Assembly: GCF_022811925.1 (NCBI RefSeq)
Contig: NZ_CP065512.1
Span: 176,208-240,207 of the forward strand
Direction of reading: 5' to 3'
DNA: 64,000 nucleotides
Source of the DNA: Cytobacillus oceanisediminis
GTDB lineage: Bacteria > Bacillota > Bacilli > Bacillales > Cytobacillaceae
In this document: positions 56,301-62,429 of the stretch, piece by piece
Layout: the number at the start of each line of letters is the position of its first letter
Position numbering within the stretch: position 1 is the stretch's first letter
Program-made: the position numbers and the translations under genes
The notes under the pieces: generated by a model
Told to the model about the DNA's origin: nothing
What the model saw: the letters and a program-made list of their open reading frames with translations, nothing else
The model's database searches: none

Positions 56301-56821
56301 TGTTTTTGAATAACGGCATTCTTGCGAAGGGAGTCCATAATTTTCTGCTGCCTGTATTGCGATGTCGCCGCATATTGGAATTTTGTCAGCCCGCCAGTCT
56401 GCCGTTTACTGAATTGGTTGTAGAACGCAGAGCCAAACGTCGTTTTATTTTGACCAGGACGGTTCAGCTGAGCATGTCTTTTTTGGATATTATTCCGGAC
56501 GGAGTGTTCAAAGTTTCGGCGCATCTCGTCCTGAATATTTCGGTCAAACCCTGCCCTGACAGTCCTTATAACAGATGGGTTGTCTCCCAGCGCATCTGAA
56601 ACGCCCCCCATTAAGGTGCGAATATCTGATAAAGCATTCATTGCCCTCGTATCTTGACCGAGCATCCTGCTGGTCGTCAGAGTCGCACCAGAAGTGGCTT
56701 CTGAAAGTCTTCGTGCAAGTGCTGCACGATTACGATAAGCCACTATTCCTCCCCCAACAGCTGCGCCGGCTTTAACAGTGGATTCCAGCAGACTCCCTTT
56801 ATCTTCGCGCTTTTCAGCCAT
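50387..56821 (-). CDS. Giant virion protein at tape-measure position, 2144 aa
   Basis: It follows the two chaperone-like genes, which is where the tape measure lies, but it lacks the long coiled coils and hydrophobic repeats of most tape measures. The N-terminal 200 residues are basic and helical. The middle has regions rich in aromatic residues and proline (GVGSPTPWAGSGIEYYRPNW, HWMPTLTNPLAPIRHFITDP) and a Gly-rich segment. Residues about 1575-1680 resemble a staphylococcal-nuclease fold, but DGDT is DANT (1582-1585) and the Asp/Glu positions after R1596 are Lys (K1601, K1604), so it is probably inactive. SD GGTGAGG. It could be a tape measure, an injected internal protein, or both. Confidence 0.75.
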   Translation of the reverse strand: MAEKREDKGSLLESTVKAGAAVGGGIVAYRNRAALARRLSEATSGATLTTSRMLGQDTRAMNALSDIRTLMGGVSDALGDNPSVIRTVRAGFDRNIQDEMRRNFEHSVRNNIQKRHAQLNRPGQNKTTFGSAFYNQFSKRQTGGLTKFQYAATSQYRQQKIMDSLRKNAVIQKHGGDRVLSALADYHSTTKGDVFHSPSKHVSDFVKQLEEGKYKHKISFQDKTIRDTFQKTLHDTIQDFSDSAPKLFAKHKGDISRIAKGMESGAAYGFIKQAVESTSLLGKALKGKGFNPVKVSEAINWDEARKRQHGLLIDDIDYKNNKVTVDVTKEMQKFLDRNRYDKDLNNLLRQKGINFDFNDMVIDPYLLSHKGTGEVLDNRHLREGIGNALDFAQESWKVPFININPLDLTPWQAFRSGKMKEGLHVLNVGTTQGFLRNLNGQTFEDVSKATQEGAIRNPLNNSSHFYTGGNVFRFTEQGGLQLIDENLYIAPQFGAFSRMHKNMINYSELEKTDDRSWLKKAFDIGHQEGDSHATTYKKAWNKLSDPNYGPNALRSLAYDLQLARPEEQADRVRDVYGILRSGIERSATGLNREAAEVLAPHVNRVLGSVKVNGESFDFSRLSDDSYLVEALVAFNKEFDSNSNLSLYKELSRSSHYNSLAERESAIVKDPSVNAIKKWAKAYIDDPEGTMSSRDVAVQRKLPSPLAMMVPFLGEDETLTPAADNIRRAFHQYALRALDNEAVDFAPELAKSGERRRSSLAYLIDAREKGVISDADVKAAKDLELLTDLQSYENIFEEKLRPYEAKTFLDDVLRFNGPATAFDETAMMYAGSPELTALGFDLQEGILRAQPKWGRAPEPKTPAVNGADFIIMRKSQMADQVKQQLSQINFGLLTRPVDDAWDVAINAEMFARDAVSNVLSAGKVAARELFAGRRANGDSLENVTTTTAIMYGLAERLDNQFTNFGLGLSRQNLGSFQSIIGNQYLRRIAMPYMAYQQAVYFDGLTGDTISDTAADAYVNTHETIAMAKDLLGINKAMRPWSRVFQNAGFDQMNEWVGVKQLDFMTFGMFTDFRSAEQVRDYYESGEDPVRKNRYWGVGSPTPWAGSGIEYYRPNWYRQLKSDYKFTDTMYGSESEYWSNHWMPTLTNPLAPIRHFITDPYHYEKKHEADRPYAVTGGFSEIQNIPLVGNLIDGTVGRILKPRREHDGLKSAHREYLAAINDYIDQQRNPATEGAYVGVSQSGGITTYDKYGSQGTWGGINPIDPINGMSGSGPTHGAGAGVINYGNFLTAAYKTPGATGSGGYGTGYGAVGAGSGASSEEIKQLLAYQNYELALQGKGTKTASLTSMLKLNNKQLEGSIGDIERLDSLKGMALDSFYSASELSGIYGFLTKTGMGYEESWRGTTLASSSLMTSPNRAFWDMSLGGMGGALSEIGRRYVPRDPNKNYYSPIRNTMPDWLPGIESSVDFLHGDPYVKIKQGEMRLPGEAYERFYNLHPDGTGQYGIFDRFRILADIDPDSDQYKVAKHEVSLLRQSGGMTPDMEKEYDEIIDQVRSKEDTMRWYDKKFSNAEIEKKSVTVTKIVDANTFMVREFDSPIRLAGVKLTKKDNQDAIDWLGQFIKPGEKLEIGISANPADRYNQDTYETMSAVVYANKNEEGRFWFETNKGQSLNAILANRTWKNPVQIKDNGSSAATNAIYSRDMITVGKYMEALTHDILPKVPFVGVLADKFLQVRTPIESYRRDQVYGSDWRPWTEPYQAWIKPMLNTVASQNPLLAGAELAAIGHLWGKSKKMAGLGRVGGFAIGAGLSSLRVFDETVEGFIPGADGVWIPKERETEREINEYFDRLKYVKYRGLYEKTRKLAMAEEGVDVNEFFDEAEEKGRRNKGLKRFLTDQKKLLSLAKKTGYGDLEAVETKIDDLSSGIDMIDSDKEAYQAGKYTALAIQYRKEYESTLYGMDGSAADRTALMRALTPKEREYVPRFLETTSAKERKEILKYVPKDIKRILQGSWGMDVDSREDIDSYFKTHYLPEENWSGWNAGVNLDDIKIKVMRKEGVNPTNSGYWQKDQDRADRQGEKAIPMNSLSSLIDVGRIREVLQGAGLSDVDVQLTRNFGNGPGGVKTSINVMRDVHKDVLDTINESVHSLF

Positions 56822-56836
56822 TATTCCTCACCGCCT

Positions 56837-57409
56837 TTATTCTTGCGTTTCTTCTGAACTTACCAGGCTAAGACCCCGGATGTTTTCAAGAAGCCATTTA
56901 GCTTTCACATAATACTCCGTAATCTTTTCCATTGGCCATGCCTCTATTTCTTCCAGCGGAATATCGTGGAAGGCTTCCTTTATCACAAGCGGAAGCTGAT
57001 TTTCTACATCCTCCATCTGTTTTTCCCATCTGGCAATCATGATTTTGATTTTCTGGGCATCTGTATAGCCAGATTCCTCGAGGATGGCCCGGCATAATAC
57101 TTCCGGCACACCAGCAAAAATATCTAAAGAATAATCATCGATTTGGGGCTCGATGACACAGACTTTGCATATATATTCCGTTCTTTCGTAATCGTCCTTA
57201 TAGACTTCTTTGGCAATCTCCATTTCTTTTCTGGTTAAAGCCCTAAAAAAGAAAGCCACTTCATTGATTTCAGTCATAAAGATAGAGCCGTATGTTTCAT
57301 GCCATTGCCGAAGCTGTTCCTTAAAAGCTACTTCATCCTCATAGTTCTCAAACTCAAAGGGGAGTTCATCCACCCTATCGTCCTCAAGCAAACTCGGATC
57401 AATCAGCAT
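56837..57409 (-). CDS. Tail assembly chaperone-like protein 2, 190 aa
   Basis: SD GAGGAGGG, ATG. Acidic, helical. Paralogous to the gene before it: WHETYGSIFMTEINE against WKGQYNGEVYLTEFDD, then FRALTRKEM against WRPIKRKEY, and YICKVCVIEPQ ... LCRAILEESGY against RICEKSVLFPA ... LLSELILEKSGF. This one has a C-terminal extension of about 60 residues. Position just before the putative tape measure is typical of tail assembly chaperones, which bind it during tail assembly. In many phages the two forms come from one gene by frameshifting; here two separate genes exist, so frameshifting is not needed. Confidence 0.75.
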   Translation of the reverse strand: MLIDPSLLEDDRVDELPFEFENYEDEVAFKEQLRQWHETYGSIFMTEINEVAFFFRALTRKEMEIAKEVYKDDYERTEYICKVCVIEPQIDDYSLDIFAGVPEVLCRAILEESGYTDAQKIKIMIARWEKQMEDVENQLPLVIKEAFHDIPLEEIEAWPMEKITEYYVKAKWLLENIRGLSLVSSEETQE

Positions 57410-57432
57410 ACAATTCCCTCCTCAATAAAAAT

Positions 57433-57453
57433 AGGAGGCGATTTACGCCTCCT
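57433..57453 (-). terminator. Hairpin between chaperone-like genes
   Basis: The minus strand reads AGGAGGCG-TAAAT-CGCCTCCT, a perfect 8-bp stem, followed by ATTTTTATT. The stem and loop resemble the hairpins at 12501 and 59347. It may set the ratio of the two chaperone-like proteins. Confidence 0.75.
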
Positions 57454-57459
57454 TAGCTG

Positions 57460-57897
57460 TTAGCTTAAGCGCATAGCGCCTGTTTTTGCCACAAACCCAC
57501 TTTTCTCAAGGATTAATTCGCTTAGAAGAGTTGGAATTCCAGCTTTTCCGGCACTCATATGCATGAAGCTGTATTTTGCTGGGAACAGAACGGATTTTTC
57601 ACAAATACGTTCCTCTTTATAAAACTGGTCTGCGTTTTGGATTTTTGCGATATCCTTGTATTCTTTACGCTTAATTGGGCGCCATACAAATATGTTTTCA
57701 TCGTCAAATTCAGTTAAGTAGACTTCGCCATTATATTGGCCTTTCCACTTTTCAAGGTCATCGTGAGTAGGTCCTCCAGGGAAAATCTCCTGTTCAGCCA
57801 TCGCTGGGTCTTCTTCAGTGATTTCTTCTGCCACATTTACAGTGGATACGCCATCTCCTTGGATGTCTTCCACGAATAACTCTTCTTCTCTTTTCAT
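57460..57897 (-). CDS. Tail assembly chaperone-like protein 1, 145 aa
   Basis: SD GAGGAGG at 11-nt spacing, ATG. The first 45 residues are acidic and probably disordered. The rest aligns with the next gene product (see there): WKGQYNGEVYLTEF, VWRPIKRKEYKDI, SELILEKSGF. It is shorter at the C terminus. It probably acts early in tail assembly, in the cytoplasm, and is not necessarily present in the virion. Confidence 0.75.
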   Translation of the reverse strand: MKREEELFVEDIQGDGVSTVNVAEEITEEDPAMAEQEIFPGGPTHDDLEKWKGQYNGEVYLTEFDDENIFVWRPIKRKEYKDIAKIQNADQFYKEERICEKSVLFPAKYSFMHMSAGKAGIPTLLSELILEKSGFVAKTGAMRLS

Positions 57898-57966
57898 CTT
57901 GGGTGTTTCCTCCTCTTGATCTCTTCTTGTTGGTTAACCGTAATAACGTTATGTCAATAAGGGAAT

Positions 57967-58740
57967 TTACATAGGGACTTGAATATTGCCGGAGAGGTCT
58001 TTGGCAATAAAAGAGTAGATTTCCTGTACGGGGTTGCCGGACGGGTCGATTCTCGTAGATAATCCAGTCAGCTGTACACCGATAATGGATTGTGCTGTTT
58101 GGAAGCTGTTGATTCTCGAAATATCGGGGGCTTGTCCGTAGGTAATGAGGATGTTGAATCCTTGGTCTCTAAGGGCATGGTTTTTCTCATTGGACTGCAC
58201 CCCATAGAAGAAGGAATCGGTTTTGCGGCTATTAATCAAATCGCTGGAAGAGCTTTTTGCTCCCCATATGGCATTCTCGTAATCGTCCGCTAATGCCTGA
58301 AAGTTACTGATAACAGATTCAACGGAGGTGTTCTTCTGTGCTGCCTTGTCCTTAGTTCCATTAAAGTCATTAAGGTTAAACCATTCTGGGTTATTTCCAC
58401 CTTGCTTGGAACTTAACCTATCAACTATGGTTTGTAAATACCCTGCTTCTTTAAAGTTGATAGAAAATTGACCTTGTACGAAACGATTTCCCCTGGCCAC
58501 CTTATCCCAGGTATAAGAGGCATATCCATAGACGGGAGCAACCTGCTCCTGTAGTCCAAATTCAATTTCAACAATCTCATCTACCCAAGTATCTCCAAAG
58601 TAGATGCGGATGTCCGTCCCGGAATAATAACGGGAGTATTTTTGCTTTCCGGGTGCCATGCTCCCTGCTGACTTGGGACTCTTATTCCCAATTCCAATAT
58701 TGTTAAGGTCCACTGTTGAAAAGCTATCGCCGCTGCTCAT
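57967..58740 (-). CDS. Tube-fold virion protein, 257 aa
   Basis: SD AAGGAGGG, ATG. The segments GTDIRIYFGDTWVDEIVEIE, QVAPVYGYASYTWDKVARG and FVQGQFSINFKEAGYL match the strand layout of tail tube proteins, in which a GYAS-type turn is followed by a long strand pair. It carries a central helical insertion (about residues 110-190). It is third in a row of tube-like genes. It could cap the tube, form a distinct tube segment, or join the tube to the baseplate. Confidence 0.65.
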   Translation of the reverse strand: MSSGDSFSTVDLNNIGIGNKSPKSAGSMAPGKQKYSRYYSGTDIRIYFGDTWVDEIVEIEFGLQEQVAPVYGYASYTWDKVARGNRFVQGQFSINFKEAGYLQTIVDRLSSKQGGNNPEWFNLNDFNGTKDKAAQKNTSVESVISNFQALADDYENAIWGAKSSSSDLINSRKTDSFFYGVQSNEKNHALRDQGFNILITYGQAPDISRINSFQTAQSIIGVQLTGLSTRIDPSGNPVQEIYSFIAKDLSGNIQVPM

Positions 58741-58754
58741 GATGTCCCTCCTTC

Positions 58755-59273
58755 CTATTTATAGTCGTAATCCCAATGTTCTTTCACGGCATCTGGGATC
58801 ATGGTGTCAATATCGAGTGCGATGAATTCCATAACATTTTCTGTGATCATATCTTCGATGGACATGGTTTGACCCTCAGACATCAGATGGACTCCATAAA
58901 TGATCATCTGGGCTGCCTGGCCATATTCATTTAGAAAATTGATTGTTACATCAAATGCAGGTATTTCATCCGATTTCATAGGGCGATATTTGCTGTTTCC
59001 CTGCATATCCTTCATGACGTCATATAGGACATGTCTATCAAACACAGTGAATATTAAACTTCCTGCAACGGTTCTTGCTCCCCTTACCGCACCCTTAGCG
59101 CCAATTCTTCCTAATGCGAAGACCGGTGCTGTTGGCCGGAACACAGAATAAGAGATGGTTTGAAGCTCTCCCAGTACACGGGCTTTTCCGCCATTCTGCG
59201 GGGTAATGACTGCAATAATGTCAGCGCCGCTGAAACTGTTAAAGGTGCTTTGGTATCTGCTTGCGGAACTCAT
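58755..59273 (-). CDS. Tail tube-like protein 2, 172 aa
   Basis: Paralogue of the next upstream gene: SGADIIAV, LGELQTISYSVFRPTAPVFA, VAGSLIFTVFDRHVL, FDVTINFLNEYGQAAQMIIYG and MSIEDMITENVMEFIA all have counterparts there. Weak SD (GGCGGGAG), so it is probably made in smaller amounts than the main tube protein. It could form a specialised ring at the tube end. Confidence 0.75.
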   Translation of the reverse strand: MSSASRYQSTFNSFSGADIIAVITPQNGGKARVLGELQTISYSVFRPTAPVFALGRIGAKGAVRGARTVAGSLIFTVFDRHVLYDVMKDMQGNSKYRPMKSDEIPAFDVTINFLNEYGQAAQMIIYGVHLMSEGQTMSIEDMITENVMEFIALDIDTMIPDAVKEHWDYDYK

Positions 59274-59340
59274 ATTCTCCCGCCTTTCTTATAATATAGA
59301 AGGAACATAACCACTTAACGGGCTATATATCTAGTAAAAA

Positions 59341-59367
59341 CAAAAAGGAGATGCTTTACGCACCTCC
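59341..59367 (-). terminator. Hairpin between tube paralogues
   Basis: The minus strand reads GGAGGTGC-GTAAA-GCATCTCC, an 8-bp stem with a G-U or mismatch, followed by TTTTTGTTTTT. A partial terminator here would make the first tube protein more abundant than the second. Confidence 0.75.
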
Positions 59368-59380
59368 CTTCTGCTGATGA

Positions 59381-59977
59381 TTAGACTTCCCAATCATCCA
59401 TAGCTGTCATTTCAACGACATTTCGTGCGATGAATGTACAAGCCTTTTCAGTTGTGATGTCATCCACGGACATTCCCATACCCTCGTTAAGGATTTCAAC
59501 TCCATAAATTTCAAGCTTCGCAGCTTGTCCATATTCGTTCAGGAAGTTGATAGTAATGTCAAATGGAGGAATTTCATCGATGAAGTTAGCTTTACGCTTC
59601 TGCTGCCATTGCTGGATCAGGTCATTACGAGCTGTTAAGCCAGCTGCGTTGGAAGCAACATCTAACACTTGGCCATCTTGTGAAAGAGCATCTGTCTGGT
59701 TCAAGCCATGACGGTGAACAGTAGCCTCTTTCTTAAGGTTTGACAAAGCGTCACGGTCAAAGATTGTAAATACTAGAGAGCCGGCAATTCCACGCTTCCC
59801 ACGAGAGAAAGATTTTGGATTCGGGTCTCCCATTACGTAAACCGGGCCTTTTTCACGAGTTACAGAGTAAGTGATCGCCTGCAAGTCACCAATTACGTGA
59901 CCATTGAACGTAGCTACGATATCTGAACCTGAGAAAGTCGTGAAAGTTTTAGAATATCTAGAAACTGTTTGACTCAT
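59381..59977 (-). CDS. Major tail tube protein, 198 aa
   Basis: It follows the sheath gene, the usual place for the tube, and has SD GGGAGGT. Landmarks: FSGSDIVATFNGHVIGDLQA, ITYSVTREKGPVYVMGDPNP, IAGSLVFTIFDRDAL, FDITINFLNEYGQAAKLEIY. The pattern is that of hexameric tube subunits. An insert of about 40 residues after FDRDAL is absent from the 172-aa paralogue. It is probably the most abundant tail protein after the sheath. Confidence 0.8.
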   Translation of the reverse strand: MSQTVSRYSKTFTTFSGSDIVATFNGHVIGDLQAITYSVTREKGPVYVMGDPNPKSFSRGKRGIAGSLVFTIFDRDALSNLKKEATVHRHGLNQTDALSQDGQVLDVASNAAGLTARNDLIQQWQQKRKANFIDEIPPFDITINFLNEYGQAAKLEIYGVEILNEGMGMSVDDITTEKACTFIARNVVEMTAMDDWEV

Positions 59978-60007
59978 AGGATGTACCTCCCGATATTTTT
60001 ATAGATT

Positions 60008-60030
60008 GGGAGAGGATCTTGTCCCCTCCC
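60008..60030 (-). other. Intercistronic hairpin after sheath gene
   Basis: The minus strand reads GGGAGGGG-ACAAGAT-CCTCTCCC, a stable stem between the sheath stop and the tube start, but without a T tract. Likely an mRNA stability or processing element rather than a terminator. Confidence 0.5.
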
Positions 60031-60036
60031 TGGGAA

Positions 60037-61746
60037 TTAGATCAATCCAGCAAGCATTGCATCAGAAGGAGTAAGAGTTACCTCAATATCCACGCGACGC
60101 AATTCGAATGCAGGGATGATAGAAAGGCGTACTGTTGCGCGGTCTAAGCGAGCAGATACGTTCTGAATTGTGAAGTTATAGCCAGTGATTGCACCTGCTT
60201 CACGAAGCTTCTCCAAAGCAGACTTGATGGCTGTGTTAAGAGCGTTATACTGAGGGATTTCGTTGCTTTCACCGATGAAGGGATCAACAGCTTCACGAAC
60301 TACAGTGATTGCAAGCTGAGTGATACGAAGCGTTGATAAGCGAGCAAAATCGCTTTCGCGTACCTTGCCAGCAATATTGATGGAAGGAGCAGTTGTAACA
60401 GCATCTGTTACCACAAGCTGGTTGCCGTCTTTAATGCGGAAAGTAACAATTTTCTTGGAAGTCAACTTGGAGAGCTGACGAAGAGAGTAATCGAAGCGGA
60501 TAGCTTTAACACCTTTAACAGCTTTGTTAGTAGGTGCGCTTTCTGGGCGAAGGCTTGAAACAAGTGCTGCATAATGAGTAGCACCGTTCACATAGTGGAC
60601 AGTGTTAGTACCCGGCATAATAACGCCTGTTTCGATACCAACTACTTGAAGATAAGGAGAAATTTCTGTGTCTAGCTTCATTAGGTCATCCACGTATTTG
60701 CGAATTGTAGAAACTTTTGTATCAACTGGGGATTTGACACCGATATATCCGACAACAGACTCTTTCATTAAAGTCTTAGTCGCACAGTAGTCAGCGACTG
60801 TCTGAGCGAATGAGCCCTTAGCAATTAAGCCATTAGGAGTCTTCTTGTAGACAGCTGCTCCGGCTAAGCCAAGTCCAACTGCAGTTGTACCAGAACCTAC
60901 AGATACCGCTTCGGCAAAATAGATAACAAGCTGTCCTGCATCTTCTTTTACAGAAGCTTTAATCTTGGAAGAGTGAGCATCGATTACGGCCTGCAGATCA
61001 GCTGCAAGGTCCTTCACAGTTAAGTTGGCCCCATCATAGCTCTTTGCAGGAAGAGTAAATGTTTGATTCGTCCCACCAACATTTAGCACTAATTTGTCAT
61101 TAGCAGCTGTAGTCACCTCAAGTGGCAAGCTTAATCCGTTTGAAGTCAAAACATATGAAGAAACAACCATTCCTCCAATATGCGGGAAGTCTTCGCCGTT
61201 TGGCACTTCAGGGAAGAAAGCTGCATCAAGCTGGCCAACTTCATCTTCAAGCGTCATGCCCTTTAGAACGACATGATCTACAGAGAAATCAAGAAGTGTA
61301 CCCATTAGCAAATCATAGAAATATACAAATTTCCTGCGATTCATTGCAGCATCTGTATTCCCTGTTAGAACACTTTGATATTTAGCCTGCGCTTCAACTA
61401 GAGTGCCGCCATTGGCTACAAATCCATCAATAGCGTTTTGCTCTAATTCCGCTGCACGCTCTTGTCCGATTTCCTTTAAAGCAACCAGGTATACAACTTT
61501 TGCCCCGCCGTCAGTTGCTGCTTTCCATTCAGCGGCGATAGGGTTAACTTCTCCGCCTACATAGAAATCACCGAAGCCATATTGTGCTAGTTCAGAGGAA
61601 CTGCGAACCAATACCGGTTCTTCGGGAGCATCTTTAACAAGGGATGGAGCGATGATAAGAATAGATTCTGAGCCGCCCCGTTCTGGGATGATTAAGCCAC
61701 CATCCTTAAGAGTGACATTAATACCAGGAAGGTTTTCAAAAAGCAT
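60037..61746 (-). CDS. Tail sheath protein, 569 aa
   Basis: The N terminus (LPGINVTLKDGGLIIPERGG) and the C terminus (LDRATVRLSIIPAFELRRVD, followed by IEVTLTP) are those of contractile sheath proteins, whose termini form the interlocking mesh. About residues 205-290 carry an inserted domain (NDKLVLNVGGTNQTFTLPAK, LTVKDLAADLQAVIDA) that resembles the flagellin_IN-type modules found on the surface of filaments. SD AAAGGGGG. Length is close to that of T4-like sheaths. This gene is the best evidence that the phage has a contractile tail. Confidence 0.9.
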   Translation of the reverse strand: MLFENLPGINVTLKDGGLIIPERGGSESILIIAPSLVKDAPEEPVLVRSSSELAQYGFGDFYVGGEVNPIAAEWKAATDGGAKVVYLVALKEIGQERAAELEQNAIDGFVANGGTLVEAQAKYQSVLTGNTDAAMNRRKFVYFYDLLMGTLLDFSVDHVVLKGMTLEDEVGQLDAAFFPEVPNGEDFPHIGGMVVSSYVLTSNGLSLPLEVTTAANDKLVLNVGGTNQTFTLPAKSYDGANLTVKDLAADLQAVIDAHSSKIKASVKEDAGQLVIYFAEAVSVGSGTTAVGLGLAGAAVYKKTPNGLIAKGSFAQTVADYCATKTLMKESVVGYIGVKSPVDTKVSTIRKYVDDLMKLDTEISPYLQVVGIETGVIMPGTNTVHYVNGATHYAALVSSLRPESAPTNKAVKGVKAIRFDYSLRQLSKLTSKKIVTFRIKDGNQLVVTDAVTTAPSINIAGKVRESDFARLSTLRITQLAITVVREAVDPFIGESNEIPQYNALNTAIKSALEKLREAGAITGYNFTIQNVSARLDRATVRLSIIPAFELRRVDIEVTLTPSDAMLAGLI

Positions 61747-61790
61747 CAGGTTTGCCCCCTTTAGGTTTTATATGGAAAGCGCATTTAACG

Positions 61791-62429
61791 CTATTCACCA
61801 ATTTGTTTTTGAAGCTGTCCTTCGGCGTCCTTTTGGAGCCTGTTTTCGACAACCTCAATAATTTGGAAGAGCTCAGTCGGCACTTCCGTTAATTCTTCGA
61901 ACCTTACAAAATAGACCAGTCTGCGAATCTTGTAATTGTCCTTGATCCGCGAATTGGATAGATCCGTCTCCATCCTTAAGAACTGAATCTCTTTTAACCC
62001 CTTCTCTTTGAGATAGCCCGTAAAGGCAGCCAACGTCTGACGGAATTGCTTTGCCAGCCTGGCAGCACTTGCATTGGTCTCCTCCCATATCTCAAAAACC
62101 ACTTCCGCATCGAAAACTTGGCCATAAATCCTGACGGCCTGTGGCTGTCCCCCGCCTGCTTCGTCATTTGTGGCAAAGTAGCGGTGTCTGGGTTTTAGCT
62201 CTCTTGTGCTTGTCCCAATTTTGCCGGGCATCATTTCGCTCATGTAATGCACAATGACTGGATAATCCACATTAGTGGGATCCGTTACATTGGGGCCGTC
62301 TGGCGAAAAATTGCCCCACTCCGGTCCCCAGGAAGCATCCAGCAAATATTTAATGGTAGTCGCCAAGTCGTCATAATCCATGCTGCCGTTAGCCTGCAAA
62401 GGAGGTTTTGGTCGGTTGTTCATTACCAT
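61791..62429 (-). CDS. Tail terminator/completion-like protein, 212 aa
   Basis: The 5' end overlaps the preceding gene by 7 nt (SD GAGGTGAG). About residues 90-185 match the pattern of tail terminator proteins: VRIYGQVFDAEVVFEIWEET, a helix ARLAKQFRQTLAAFTGYLKE, then IQFLRMETDLSNS and RRLVYFVRFEEL. Such proteins form the ring that stops tube and sheath growth and connects to the neck. Its place before the sheath gene agrees. Confidence 0.75.
   Translation of the reverse strand: MVMNNRPKPPLQANGSMDYDDLATTIKYLLDASWGPEWGNFSPDGPNVTDPTNVDYPVIVHYMSEMMPGKIGTSTRELKPRHRYFATNDEAGGGQPQAVRIYGQVFDAEVVFEIWEETNASAARLAKQFRQTLAAFTGYLKEKGLKEIQFLRMETDLSNSRIKDNYKIRRLVYFVRFEELTEVPTELFQIIEVVENRLQKDAEGQLQKQIGE

Noticed and set aside
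57410..57459. Programmed frameshift joining the two chaperone-like genes
   Set aside because: The two frames do not overlap, each has its own strong SD, and no slippery heptamer was seen near the first stop.
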